This document shows, piece after piece, positions 50,754-59,535 of a stretch of DNA of 61,339 bases; the first letter of the stretch is position 1, and the number at the start of each line of letters is the position of its first letter. Both the position numbers and the translations under genes were made by a program. The notes under the pieces are model-generated. The model did not search any database, was not told where the DNA came from, and saw only the letters and a list, made by a program, of their open reading frames with translations. Source of the DNA: an uncultured Clostridium sp. (GTDB taxonomy: Bacteria > Bacillota > Clostridia > TANB77 > CAG-508); the NCBI GenBank assembly GCA_958422985.1, contig CATZPY010000005.1, positions 1 to 61,339 on the forward strand. The letters are read 5' to 3'.

Positions 50754-51983
50754 TTACTTTTTTCTTCTTAAAATCCAACCATTTTCTACTTCTATTGGTA
50801 ATTTCATTTTTACTTTTTGATTTTTAACACCTGGGTTTATTGTTTCTATTTCTTCGTTTGTTTCATAATCCCATAATTTATCTATTGCAAATTTTACTAC
50901 CTCTATTTTTCCTGGAATTATAATTTCCATTTCATCTCCTATAGATAATTTATTTTTTATTTCTATAGTAGCATTTTCGCTTGATGTTTCTACTACCTTT
51001 CCACCAAATTCAAAATGTGGATTATATTGCTTTCCTTCATATTCTTGAAAGTCCTTATTATTTCTATCATTAAAATAAAATGTTGTTAATCCTCTTGTTT
51101 TTGTTTTTTCTAACTCTGCCATATATTTCCTTGCATCATAATTTTTAGGATCTTTTATATAATCATCTATTGCTGTTCTATATGTATTTATTACTGTAGC
51201 TAAATAATATTCTGTTTTTAATCTACCTTCTATTTTTAAACTGTCTATTCCCATATCTACAATTTCTGGTATTTCATTTATTAAGCATAAGTCTTTAGAT
51301 GAAAAAATGTATGTCCCTTTTTCATCTGTTTCTATTGGCATTAAATTACCTGGGTTATTTGCTTCTTCAGCATATAGATTATATGCCCATCTACAGCTTT
51401 GTGCACAATCACCTAAGTTTGCACTTCTGCATGCCAAAAAATCGCTTAAGAAGCATCTTCCAGAATACCCAAAGCATATTGCACCATGTGCAAACATTTC
51501 TGTTTCTAAATCTTTTGGTTTGTTTTGTATAATATATTTTATTTGTTCTTTATTTAGTTCTCTTGCTAAAATTACTCTTTTAGCTCCATTTTTATACCAA
51601 AACTTGCTAGTTTCTAAACTTACTATATTTGCTTGTGTACTTATATGTATATCTACATTTGGAGCATATTCTTTTACTGTTTCTACTACTCCACCATCTG
51701 CAACAATTATACCATCTGCCTTCATATCTTGTAACATTTTGGCTTGTTTTTTTATTTCTTCGTAGTTTGTATCCCAAGCAAATATATTAAGTGCAACATG
51801 GACTCTTTTTCCTAAGCTATGTGCATATTCAATTGTTTTTGCCAATGCTGAATCGTCCATTTCTGCTCTTGTTCTTAAAGATAGTGATGATGTACCACAA
51901 TATACAGCATCTGCACCATATCTAAATGCTGTTTTTGCTTTTTCATATGAGCCTGCTGGCGCTAATAATTCTGGTTTTTTCAT
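50754..51983 (-). CDS. trhP: U32 family peptidase-like tRNA hydroxylation protein TrhP
   Basis: A 409-aa U32 family protein. The barrel starts KKPELLAPAGSYEKAKTAFR and GADAVYCGTSSLSLRTRAEM, and has the signature EMFAHGAICFGYSGRCFLSD with the Cys cluster continuing RSANLGDCAQSCRWAY and a later SSKDLCLINEIPEI. U32 proteins of this type are needed for prephenate-dependent hydroxylation of tRNA wobble uridine to ho5U, which TrmR (10045-10632) then methylates. The partner TrhO or a second U32 gene was not seen here. ATG follows TAGGAGGAAATATA. Confidence 0.85.
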   Translation of the reverse strand: MKKPELLAPAGSYEKAKTAFRYGADAVYCGTSSLSLRTRAEMDDSALAKTIEYAHSLGKRVHVALNIFAWDTNYEEIKKQAKMLQDMKADGIIVADGGVVETVKEYAPNVDIHISTQANIVSLETSKFWYKNGAKRVILARELNKEQIKYIIQNKPKDLETEMFAHGAICFGYSGRCFLSDFLACRSANLGDCAQSCRWAYNLYAEEANNPGNLMPIETDEKGTYIFSSKDLCLINEIPEIVDMGIDSLKIEGRLKTEYYLATVINTYRTAIDDYIKDPKNYDARKYMAELEKTKTRGLTTFYFNDRNNKDFQEYEGKQYNPHFEFGGKVVETSSENATIEIKNKLSIGDEMEIIIPGKIEVVKFAIDKLWDYETNEEIETINPGVKNQKVKMKLPIEVENGWILRRKK

Positions 51984-52010
51984 TATATTTCCTCCTAATA
52001 TTTTATCTTT

Positions 52011-53111
52011 TTATTCTAATTCGAAAAAGTCTTTTAATATACCTTTATTTACGTTGTTCGAAAAAACTTCTCTTATAACTAAGAACATTATTGGTCCTAA
52101 CAATAAACCAATTACTCCAAATAATTTAAATCCTGTATACATTCCAATTAATGTAAATATTGGGTGCATCCCCATTTGTTTGCTTACTACTTTTGGCTCT
52201 AAGAATTGCTTTATAACAGACCATGCAATCCATAATGCAAATACTGCAATTCCTGCTGACACATTACCTTGAATTAATAGCAATATTGTCCAAGGTACCA
52301 TAATAAATCCTGCACCAAACAATGGCAATAAGTCTACAAATCCTATTAATATTGCCATTATTGCAACATATTCTATATTTAATCCACACAGATTAAATAT
52401 AAATAGACCTATAGAAATTAAAATAAAACATAGTAATGATAGTCTGGCTTCTGCTTTTATGTAATTCCATATTATATTTAATGATTTTATAATTATATCA
52501 TTTGCTTTTTCTATCCATTTTTTAGGTATTTGTGCTTTTAACAGATTTTTTACATATCCCCTATCATAGCACATAAATACTATTGCAAGTATGGTTATTA
52601 CTGTATATGTAACAGCTCCTGGCACTTGTCCTGCAAAATTTATTATTCCTGTTGCAAAACTATATACAGCATTTTTTGCAACTTCTAATATACTTCCTAA
52701 AGAATCTTGAATTGCTGAAATCCAATCTGCTGGAATAACCAATTCTCCATTTGTAAAATTATTTATAATGCCTATTCCCCAATTATATATTGCATCTATT
52801 GATGAGTTCAAATTGCTTAGCAATATTTTTGACTCTGATATAATAGCTGAAATTAAAACAGTAAGTAATGAGCCTATTATTACAACTACTAATATTAATG
52901 AAATAGTAGCAGATGTTTTTCTTTTTAATTTACATTTTTTCATAAAAAATTTTATTATTGGTTCTATCATTGTAGCAATTAAAAAAGCTATTATAAATGG
53001 TACATAAAATTTTGCTAATTTATATGCAAGAATTAATAAAACTATAGTAAATACTAATATTATTGTTTTAAAAAGTATTTTCGAATAATATTTCTTCTTT
53101 TCTTCGTTCAT
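52011..53111 (-). CDS. AI-2E family transporter (YtvI-like)
   Basis: A 366-aa membrane protein with about seven to eight hydrophobic segments, PF01594 type: N-terminal pair (LVFTIVLLILAYKLAKFYVP and IIAFLIATMIEPIIKF), a periplasmic-side segment (GIGIINNFTNGELVIPADW), and the C-terminal helices LLIQGNVSAGIAVFALWIAW, FLEPKVVSKQMGMHPIFTLI and GLLLGPIMFLVIREVF. In spore formers a paralogue (YtvI) is an integral sporulation membrane protein; others transport autoinducer-2 or act as antiporters. It is encoded 2 bp before mrnC's downstream end on the same strand. Specific role not determinable. Confidence 0.82.
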   Translation of the reverse strand: MNEEKKKYYSKILFKTIILVFTIVLLILAYKLAKFYVPFIIAFLIATMIEPIIKFFMKKCKLKRKTSATISLILVVVIIGSLLTVLISAIISESKILLSNLNSSIDAIYNWGIGIINNFTNGELVIPADWISAIQDSLGSILEVAKNAVYSFATGIINFAGQVPGAVTYTVITILAIVFMCYDRGYVKNLLKAQIPKKWIEKANDIIIKSLNIIWNYIKAEARLSLLCFILISIGLFIFNLCGLNIEYVAIMAILIGFVDLLPLFGAGFIMVPWTILLLIQGNVSAGIAVFALWIAWSVIKQFLEPKVVSKQMGMHPIFTLIGMYTGFKLFGVIGLLLGPIMFLVIREVFSNNVNKGILKDFFELE

Positions 53112-53112
53112 G

Positions 53113-53523
53113 TTATTTATTTCCTTCCTCTAAAGCTCTGCTTAATATATATTTTAATCTTTCATCTCTTTTGTTTAGGTATAAATAACCAATTAGCCCT
53201 TCAAATGCTGTAGCATATGAATACTCTGCTGGTGTAGCATTTTTCGCTATATGGTGATTTTGTGTATTTCTTGTTCTTCTTACTATGTTTTGTTCTTCTT
53301 CTGTTAATTCTTTTTCTATTGATTTTAATATTTTAGCTTGTCCTGCCGCTTTAACAAATTTGACTGCATTTACATGTAATTTATGTACTTTTTCATTTGA
53401 ATTATTTACTAAATTAGTTCTAATAAATAATTCGTAAACACTGTCACCAACATATGCCCAAACTAAGGGATTTAAGAAATTAACCTCTTCTTCTGTTCTT
53501 TTTGGCTCTGCTATATTTTCCAT
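53113..53523 (-). CDS. mrnC: Mini-ribonuclease 3
   Basis: A 136-aa RNase III catalytic domain without dsRNA-binding domain: FLNPLVWAYVGDSVYELFIR carries the conserved Asp, and FEGLIGYLYL the conserved Glu. The dimer matures 23S rRNA in Bacillus. Length is standard. In Firmicutes it is commonly beside cysS and rlmB; here it is grouped with the AI-2E transporter and rbgA. ATG follows AAAGGAGGTAATAG. Confidence 0.93.
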   Translation of the reverse strand: MENIAEPKRTEEEVNFLNPLVWAYVGDSVYELFIRTNLVNNSNEKVHKLHVNAVKFVKAAGQAKILKSIEKELTEEEQNIVRRTRNTQNHHIAKNATPAEYSYATAFEGLIGYLYLNKRDERLKYILSRALEEGNK

Positions 53524-53541
53524 CTATTACCTCCTTTGTTT

Positions 53542-54450
53542 TTATTTTTGTACTTTTTCTAATGTTATTTTTCCTAATTTTCCGCTTCTAAAATCTTCTA
53601 ATATTATATTTGCAGTTTTTATATCATCTACATTTCCACCAGATATAACTGCTCCTCTTGTTTTCCCTATTTGTAGCATTATATCATATATTATTTCATT
53701 CTCTGCTCTATTTTCATCTTTTAATAAATTTAATATTTCTTCTTTGTTTAAATTATATCTTTTAACTAATTTATCTATTTCTTTTTTTAACATATGTTTT
53801 AAAAAGTTAAAAGCCACCTCTGTTTTTTCTAAAACATCATCTTTAATTGTTCCAGTATATGCTAGGTTTAATGCAACTTCTTCATTTTCAAATTTTGGCC
53901 ATAAAACACCTGGCGTATCTAGAAGTTCTATACTATTGCTTATTTTTATCCATTGTTTTTTCTTTGTAACTCCTGGTTTATTCCCTACTTCTAGTGATTT
54001 TTTATTTGCTAATCTGTTTATAAAAGATGATTTTCCAACATTAGGTATTCCTAATATCATAATTCTAATTCTTCTTCCTATTCTTCCTTTTGCTTCTTTC
54101 TTATCTAGTTCATCTTTCATCATTTCTTCTGCTTTTTTTATTACTTCTTTAAGCCCTTTTCCTGTATTTGCATCTGTAATAACCGCTGAAATTTTATTTA
54201 TTTTAAAATATTCTAACCATTTTAATGTTTCTTTTTCATCTGCTAGGTCACTTTTGTTTAATACAACTATTCTTTTCTTACCTTCTATTATATTATTTAT
54301 ATCTGGATTTCTACTAGATATTGGAATTCTACTATCTAGCAGTTCTACTACTATATCTATTAATTTTAAATCTTCTTGTATTTGTCTTCTGGTCTTTGCC
54401 ATATGACCTGGATACCAGTTGATGTTTGTTGTATTTTGTCGACTGTCCAT
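53542..54450 (-). CDS. rbgA: Ribosome biogenesis GTPase RbgA (YlqF)
   Basis: A 302-aa circularly permuted GTPase: G4 VVLNKSDLADE precedes G1 GIPNVGKSSFINRLANK and G3 LLDTPGVLWPKF, the order expected for the YlqF/RbgA group. The N-terminal NINWYPGHMAKTRRQIQEDL and C-terminal helical (ANTAR-like) domain fit RbgA, which assembles the 50S subunit by recruiting L16, L27 and L36. It ends 18 bp before mrnC and follows the dCMP deaminase gene directly. No anomaly. Confidence 0.95.
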   Translation of the reverse strand: MDSRQNTTNINWYPGHMAKTRRQIQEDLKLIDIVVELLDSRIPISSRNPDINNIIEGKKRIVVLNKSDLADEKETLKWLEYFKINKISAVITDANTGKGLKEVIKKAEEMMKDELDKKEAKGRIGRRIRIMILGIPNVGKSSFINRLANKKSLEVGNKPGVTKKKQWIKISNSIELLDTPGVLWPKFENEEVALNLAYTGTIKDDVLEKTEVAFNFLKHMLKKEIDKLVKRYNLNKEEILNLLKDENRAENEIIYDIMLQIGKTRGAVISGGNVDDIKTANIILEDFRSGKLGKITLEKVQK

Positions 54451-54903
54451 TTATATCACTTCCTTTATTTTGCTTATTTCAAAATATTCAGTTTTTACTT
54501 CAGCTTCTTTCAAAATTTTAAAAGCTTCTTCATCTGGATATTTATTTGCATAAATTACCCTTTTGATTCCAACATTTATTATAAGTTTAGCACAAATCAT
54601 ACATGGAGACTTTGTTACGTAAATTGTAGAATTGTCTAAATCATAACCATTTTTTAATGCATTTAATATTGCATTTTGTTCTGCATGAACGGTTCTACAT
54701 ATCTCTTGTCTTTCTCCACTTTTTAGGTTATATCTCTTTCTTAAACAATTATCTATTGTACATGGCACACAACCTCTTGGAACAGAATTATTTCCTTTTC
54801 CTAATATCTTTTCATTTAAAACAATAACAGCCCCAACTTTACCCTTTGCACAATTAGCACTTTTTGATTCTTCAAGCGCAATTTTCATAAATTTTTCATT
54901 CAA
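54451..54903 (-). CDS. Deoxycytidylate deaminase (ComEB-like)
   Basis: A 150-aa zinc deaminase: HAEQNAILNALKNG supplies the His ligand and catalytic Glu, SPCMICAKLIINVG the two Cys ligands (PCxxC), and an extra CVPCTIDNCLRK insertion is typical of dCMP deaminases. It makes dUMP from dCMP for thymidylate synthesis. Start: TTG at 54903 eight bases after GGAGGT is preferred; an internal ATG 15 bp further is an alternative. It abuts rbgA and is probably the first gene of the dCD-rbgA-mrnC-ytvI-like unit. Confidence 0.86.
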   Translation of the reverse strand: MNEKFMKIALEESKSANCAKGKVGAVIVLNEKILGKGNNSVPRGCVPCTIDNCLRKRYNLKSGERQEICRTVHAEQNAILNALKNGYDLDNSTIYVTKSPCMICAKLIINVGIKRVIYANKYPDEEAFKILKEAEVKTEYFEISKIKEVI

Positions 54904-55142
54904 TTTAAGTACCTCCAAACTATCTGTATAGATTTTCTAATTGCTTAAGTTTTTCAAATTCTTTTATTAACTATAATTTAAGGACATAACTAATCGCTGA
55001 TACGAATTCAAATGAAATATCTTTAGTTTAAGCAGTTAAGTACAACTTTTGTCAATTTTTCTTTACTATTTTGAAATATTTCTCTTCTTTGCTTATATAA
55101 TTCATCCTCACTTTACGCAATATATTATATGCTATTTTACAT
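54904..55142. other. Gene-free gap upstream of the dCMP deaminase gene
   Basis: AT-rich sequence of about 240 bp with no ORF that has a ribosome binding site. It must carry the promoter of the minus-strand deaminase unit, but no convincing -35/-10 pair stands out. Confidence 0.4.
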
Positions 55143-55173
55143 AAAAAAGCAAGCTACCTAATTAGCTTGCTTT
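55143..55173 (-). terminator. Second intrinsic terminator of the membrane-protein unit
   Basis: AAAGCAAGCTA/TAGCTTGCTTT, 11-bp stem with a short loop and T6 on the minus strand. It lies behind the hairpin at 55213-55254. Confidence 0.8.
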
Positions 55174-55212
55174 ATAATAATATTTTAATATCATTTTTTT
55201 CATATTTCATTT

Positions 55213-55254
55213 TATAAAAAATCGGGATTTTGAGGACCCTCCCCTAATCCCGAT
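55213..55254 (-). repeat. Copy 2 of the 34-nt hairpin repeat, acting as a terminator
   Basis: On the minus strand ATCGGGATTAGGGGAGGGTC continues CTCAAAATCCCGAT then T6. Arms ATCGGGATT and AATCCCGAT pair perfectly. It starts immediately after the stop codon of the 159-aa gene. Nearly the same sequence occurs at 49612-49646 in the opposite orientation. Confidence 0.75.
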
Positions 55255-55257
55255 GTA

Positions 55258-55737
55258 TTATAAAGTTCTATAATTATTTTTATCTGCTCTATCATCTAGT
55301 TTTCTATCATATTCTTCATTTTTATAAAACCAATCTGTTTTCTTATCTGTTGGATGTACTGCTCTATTTCTATCTACCAATATATTTAAAAATGCAAATA
55401 ATGAAACACCTATACCTATAGCAGATGCGATTATCGTATCATATGTGTAAATACTTACTCCTGTAGTTGATGTTGCTACTTCCATTACTGAATTAAATAA
55501 TTGTGGTCCAAAATATCCTAAATATACTAAAAAGTATATTATACCAGCTATTAACTTCCTCTTATAAATAAATACTAGTAATATTAACACAACAAATAGT
55601 AATACTACTTCTATATTAAAATTTTGTATTGGAAAACCTAAATCTTTTCCTGTAGCAGATGTATATGCTAATACTACTCTAAACACCCAAAATAATCCTG
55701 CAAAAAGCACAGATAATATTGAACTTAATTGTTTCAT
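55258..55737 (-). CDS. Small membrane protein of unknown function
   Basis: A 159-aa protein with about four hydrophobic segments (SILSVLFAGLFWVFRVVLAY; VVLLFVVLILLVFIY; GIIYFLVYLGYFGP; IIASAIGIGVSLFAFLNIL) and a charged C-terminal tail rich in Asp/Lys (EEYDRKLDDRADKNN), which would lie in the cytoplasm. No family recognised. It lies 20 bp after the small two-helix protein at 55758 on the same strand, so the two may form a membrane complex. ATG follows AAGGAGGAATTAACAA. The transcript ends in two hairpins. Confidence 0.65.
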   Translation of the reverse strand: MKQLSSILSVLFAGLFWVFRVVLAYTSATGKDLGFPIQNFNIEVVLLFVVLILLVFIYKRKLIAGIIYFLVYLGYFGPQLFNSVMEVATSTTGVSIYTYDTIIASAIGIGVSLFAFLNILVDRNRAVHPTDKKTDWFYKNEEYDRKLDDRADKNNYRTL

Positions 55738-55757
55738 TTGTTAATTCCTCCTTATTC

Positions 55758-55955
55758 TTATGTTAAATTAAAAAATATTATTAACATCCCTATGCAAAAC
55801 AAAAACATTCCAGTAGTTTTGACAATCAAAGCTCCACTATTTTGATCTCCAAAACTAAATCTTTCTTTTACAATTTTTCTAGCGTTATAAATTAGAACAA
55901 CTGCAATTAATGCAATTAATGCTCCTATAATTGAAAATATAATTTGTACATTCAT
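55758..55955 (-). CDS. Small two-helix membrane protein
   Basis: A 65-aa protein with two hydrophobic helices (VQIIFSIIGALIALIAVVLI and ALIVKTTGMFLFCIGMLII) joined by a basic cytoplasmic loop with RKIVKERFSFGDQ. The ATG has the site AAAGGATGTAAAAAA upstream. Likely co-transcribed with the 159-aa membrane protein. No family or function recognised; the hydrophobic pattern and good site support its reality. Confidence 0.65.
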   Translation of the reverse strand: MNVQIIFSIIGALIALIAVVLIYNARKIVKERFSFGDQNSGALIVKTTGMFLFCIGMLIIFFNLT

Positions 55956-56047
55956 TTTTTTACATCCTTTTAATATTTTACTATACTTTTATTTTATTTA
56001 TTTTCTTTATAAAAGTCAATAAATTATTTTATTATATATAAAAAAAT

Positions 56048-56085
56048 ACTAGCCTACATAATATTTAACATATATGTAGGCTAGT
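56048..56085 (-). terminator. Intrinsic terminator after the 208-aa gene
   Basis: ACTAGCCTACATA and TATGTAGGCTAGT form a 13-bp stem followed by T7 on the minus strand; strong terminator. Confidence 0.88.
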
Positions 56086-56094
56086 AGGCAATTA

Positions 56095-56721
56095 TTATTC
56101 GTCGGTATTGGTATTAATAGAAGATGCAAACTCTAACATTTCTACATCTGAGCCAAAAGCACAGAATATGGTGTTAGTTAGCTCCAGCTTTCTACGATTT
56201 TTATTTTCTGTAAGCTGTTTGCTCTGAGGATCTGTATCTTCCGTTGCTAGTTTTTCAAGAGCTTCTTGTAAAGTTTTTCCTCTTTTTATTTCAAAAAGAA
56301 TTCTTATCGAATCTCTCTCCAAAGCACTTGGTATAGGTAGCTTTCTTACAGCCTCGCTTACCTTCATGTAACATATTTGTTTATTATAAAGATCTGAGGC
56401 TCTTTCTAAAGCTTCCTCTAAGAGGCAGATGTCGTTTCCTTTTGACTCTGGAAGATGCTGTGTTACTATTAACATTATCTCTTCTAGAGCGTCCTCATAG
56501 GTAAGGTCCATAACAAATTTTGATATTGCCCATTTAATCAATTCTTCGACAGACATATCTTTATCTTTTAGATGTTTATAAAAAACATCCTGTAACAAGA
56601 TATAACCCGGAAGATATCCAGATTTTGGACCATACATCTCACGCATTATAATGCATACAGATGAATAAAGCGAATACCGACTCTCTTTGTTTAATTTTTC
56701 TTTTGTGTTTTCTTTTGCCAT
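56095..56721 (-). CDS. Unknown protein of atypical composition
   Basis: A 208-aa, mainly helical soluble protein (LLEEALERASDLYNKQICYM, EAVRKLPIPSALERDSIRIL). It shows codons and base composition richer in G+C than its neighbours (CTC, CTG, GCG, AGG, GAG), which suggests recent acquisition. It has its own strong promoter (56785-56813) and terminator and is not part of an operon. No domain recognised, no signal peptide and no membrane segment. Confidence 0.6.
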   Translation of the reverse strand: MAKENTKEKLNKESRYSLYSSVCIIMREMYGPKSGYLPGYILLQDVFYKHLKDKDMSVEELIKWAISKFVMDLTYEDALEEIMLIVTQHLPESKGNDICLLEEALERASDLYNKQICYMKVSEAVRKLPIPSALERDSIRILFEIKRGKTLQEALEKLATEDTDPQSKQLTENKNRRKLELTNTIFCAFGSDVEMLEFASSINTNTDE

Positions 56722-56784
56722 AATAGGCTCCTTTCTTTTGTGTTCTCACAAACTGAGATTATTTAAACTATTGTTACATTTCTA

Positions 56785-56813
56785 ATTATATCATATTTAC
56801 ATAATATTGTAAA
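56785..56813 (-). promoter_or_regulatory. Sigma-A promoter of the 208-aa gene
   Basis: TTTACA (56808-56813), 17-bp spacer, consensus TATAAT (56785-56790), about 60 bp upstream of the ATG. One of the best promoter matches in the window. Confidence 0.72.
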
Positions 56814-56946
56814 TATATGCTTTTCTCGCTGTAGCTCATTTCCAATAAAATAACTCATAAAAACATTTTTTTATATTTTTACTGCTAATAGTACATTTAA
56901 CTTGCTATCTAGGTCTAAATTTTTACTAGTCATTATCTATTCAGCT

Positions 56947-58998
56947 TTATATTTCTACTCTATTTTTAAATTTTTCTTCTATTAATAATCTTAATTCCTT
57001 ATTTTTATCTAGCTCTAATTTTCTATCTTCTTCCGTTATTTTAACAGCCAAAGCCTGAACTTGTTTTAATATTGGCATATCTTCAAACAAATTTGCAATC
57101 TTAAATTCTGGAAGTCCATGTTGCCTTGTTCCAAAAAATTCTCCACTTCCACGAAGTTCTAGATCTTTTTCCGAAATTATAAAACCATCATTTGTATCTG
57201 TCATAACTTTCATTCTTTTTCTTATAACATCCGAATTTCCTTGGTATTTTAAAACACAATATGATTTATATTCGCCTCTTCCAACTCTTCCTCTTAATTG
57301 GTGAAGTTGTGCGAGTCCAAATCTTTCTGCATTTTCTACTACCATTAAACTTGCATTTGGAACATTTACACCTACTTCTATTACTGTTGTAGAAATTAAA
57401 ATATCTATTTCTCCATTTTTAAATCTTTCCATAATTTCGTCTTTTTCTTTATTTTTCATTTTTCCATGTAAATATTCCACTTTATATTCTTTAAAAACTT
57501 CATTTTTATATTTTTCTGCAAGCTCTGTAACAGATTTTAAATTTAATTCTTCATTTTCTTCTACTAAAGGGCAAACAATATATGCTTGTCTTCCTTCATC
57601 TACTTGCTTCCTTATAAAATTATTAACTCTTTCTTCCATTCCTTTAGTAACTGCAAAAGTATCTATTTTCTTTCTATTTGGTGGAAGTTCATCTATTATA
57701 GATATGTCTAAATCACCATATAAAATTAATGCTAAAGTTCTTGGTATTGGTGTTGCAGTCATAACTAATACATCTGGATTCTGTCCTTTTTCTACAATTG
57801 TAGTACGTTGCTTTACCCCAAACCTATGTTGTTCGTCTGTTACTACTAAACCTAATTTATTAAATATTACATTTTCTTCTAAAAGTGCATGCGTACCAAT
57901 TAAAATATCTATCTTTCCATTTCTTAATCTTTCCAATATTTCTTCTTTTTTCTTTTTAGTTATGCTAGAAACTAATAGTTCACATGTAATCCCAAATTTG
58001 TCTAGCATTTCTTTAAAACTTTCTAAATGTTGACTCGCAAGTATTGCTGTTGGAGCCATAATAGCTACTTGATATCCACATTTTACAGCTTTATAAGAAG
58101 CAATAATGGATACTGCTGTTTTTCCAGATCCAACATCTCCTTGTAATAGCCTATTCATATTTTTATCGCTTTCCATATCTTTGTCTATTTCTTCTAATAC
58201 TCTTAATTGAGCTTTAGTTAGCTTAAATGGGAGTGTATTTATAACATCTGACATTTTTACATCTTTACTAAATTGAATTCCATTATTATCTGATTCATAG
58301 GCATTTTTTAAATTTAATAGAGCTAATTGCATTCCTAGTAGCTCTTCAAAAACTAATCTTTTTCTTGCTTTTTCGAATTCATCAAAATTTTCTGGAAAAT
58401 GTATTTTTTTAATTGCTTCATTTGTACCTAATAATTTATATTCATCTAAAATATATTTAGGTAATGTTTCTGGTAATTTATTATTTACCAAAGTAATAGC
58501 ATTTTCTATTATACATCTTAACACATTTTGGGATAAATTATATGTTAATGGATATATTGGTATTATCTTACCTGTATTTTTATTTTTGGTTTCTTCGTCA
58601 AAAACAGGAGATAACATTTCTATCCTATTTTGTACTTTTTTTACTTTTCCAAAAAAGTGATAAATTTCTCCAATTTTAAATCTATTTTTTAAATAGCTTT
58701 GGTTATACCAAGTAAGTATTGCTCTTCCTGTTTCATCTTCTACTATAAGTTTATATATAACCATCTTTCTGTTTCTTATTCTTGTTTCATTCATTTTAGC
58801 AACAGGAATTGCTTCAATTAATGCTTCTTTTCCATCTTCTAAATCTTCTATTTTTACTGGTTTACTTCTATCTTCATAATCTCTTGGATAATATGTAATT
58901 AAGTCTTTTAATGTAAAAATATTAAGATTATTTAAAAGTTTTACTCTATTAGGCCCAACACCTTTTATATATTGTATTTCTTTAGTTAAATCTGACAT
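56947..58998 (-). CDS. recG: ATP-dependent DNA helicase RecG
   Basis: A 683-aa RecG. N-terminal wedge/OB domain (IQYIKGVGPNRVKLLNNLNI, DLITYYPRDYEDRS) is followed by helicase motifs: Walker A LLQGDVGSGKTAVS, motif II VVTDEQHRFGVKQR, motif III VMTATPIPRTLALILYGD, then ISTTVIEVGVNVPNASLMVV, HQLRGRVGRGEYKSYC and the C-terminal TRG region (GSGEFFGTRQHGLPEFKIA). It reverses stalled forks and processes Holliday junctions. Encoded alone on the minus strand; ATG follows TAGGAGGTAAAAG. Of normal length and intact. Confidence 0.96.
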   Translation of the reverse strand: MSDLTKEIQYIKGVGPNRVKLLNNLNIFTLKDLITYYPRDYEDRSKPVKIEDLEDGKEALIEAIPVAKMNETRIRNRKMVIYKLIVEDETGRAILTWYNQSYLKNRFKIGEIYHFFGKVKKVQNRIEMLSPVFDEETKNKNTGKIIPIYPLTYNLSQNVLRCIIENAITLVNNKLPETLPKYILDEYKLLGTNEAIKKIHFPENFDEFEKARKRLVFEELLGMQLALLNLKNAYESDNNGIQFSKDVKMSDVINTLPFKLTKAQLRVLEEIDKDMESDKNMNRLLQGDVGSGKTAVSIIASYKAVKCGYQVAIMAPTAILASQHLESFKEMLDKFGITCELLVSSITKKKKEEILERLRNGKIDILIGTHALLEENVIFNKLGLVVTDEQHRFGVKQRTTIVEKGQNPDVLVMTATPIPRTLALILYGDLDISIIDELPPNRKKIDTFAVTKGMEERVNNFIRKQVDEGRQAYIVCPLVEENEELNLKSVTELAEKYKNEVFKEYKVEYLHGKMKNKEKDEIMERFKNGEIDILISTTVIEVGVNVPNASLMVVENAERFGLAQLHQLRGRVGRGEYKSYCVLKYQGNSDVIRKRMKVMTDTNDGFIISEKDLELRGSGEFFGTRQHGLPEFKIANLFEDMPILKQVQALAVKITEEDRKLELDKNKELRLLIEEKFKNRVEI

Positions 58999-59058
58999 CT
59001 TTTACCTCCTAAATGAAGTATAATTTTGTACATTATATACTATTTTTTATAAAAAGTC

Positions 59059-59087
59059 TTGTTTTTTTTATTATTATATGGTAAGAT
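59059..59087 (+). promoter_or_regulatory. Promoter of rpmB
   Basis: TTGTTT (59059-59064), 17-bp spacer and TAAGAT (59082-59087), about 45 bp before the ATG. A moderate match in an AT-rich region. Confidence 0.45.
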
Positions 59088-59131
59088 TATAAACAGTCAA
59101 TTTATTATCTTAATAGGAGGTGCAATAAATC

Positions 59132-59329
59132 ATGGCAAAATGTGCAATTTGTGAAAAAACATTATCTCATGGAAACAAACTTAGCATAACTCGTTCTCAC
59201 GTTAGTAATAGAGCTACAAGAACTTGGAAACCAAATTTAAGAACTGTAAAAACTATCATAAATGGACAACCAAAGAAAATTAAAGTATGTGCAAAATGTT
59301 TACGTTCTGGAAAAGCTAAAAGAGCTTAG
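59132..59329 (+). CDS. rpmB: 50S ribosomal protein L28
   Basis: A 65-aa L28, with MAKCAICEKTLSHGNKLS and NRATRTWKPNLRTV. It carries the zinc-binding pair CxxC at the N-terminus (CAIC) and a second CAKC near the C-terminus, the C+ form of L28 used when zinc is available. Monocistronic with two terminators behind it (59348 and 59394). ATG follows TAGGAGGTGCAATAA. Usually divergent from recG-yloV genes in Firmicutes, as here next to recG. Confidence 0.96.
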   Translation: MAKCAICEKTLSHGNKLSITRSHVSNRATRTWKPNLRTVKTIINGQPKKIKVCAKCLRSGKAKRA

Positions 59330-59347
59330 TTTATATATACTATTTGT

Positions 59348-59374
59348 GGGTTATTATTAAATAACCCTTTTTTT
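59348..59374 (+). terminator. Terminator 1 after rpmB
   Basis: GGGTTAT/ATAACCC stem with T7 directly after it. Confidence 0.88.
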
Positions 59375-59393
59375 CATGAAATAAATACTTAAT

Positions 59394-59427
59394 AAAATTC
59401 CCTTTAAAGGGAATTTTATTTTTTATG
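59394..59427 (+). terminator. Terminator 2 after rpmB
   Basis: AAAATTCCCTTTAAAGGGAA plus TTTT forms a perfect palindrome followed by ATTTTTTAT; backup terminator. Confidence 0.78.
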
Positions 59428-59535
59428 CATAAAGATTATTTAAAATTATCTTTTCAATGTTTTTCTCTGTTTTTTCCTGTATAAATTGCAATTTTATTTT
59501 CACAAAATGTATCAAACATATAGGAGGTAAATTGT

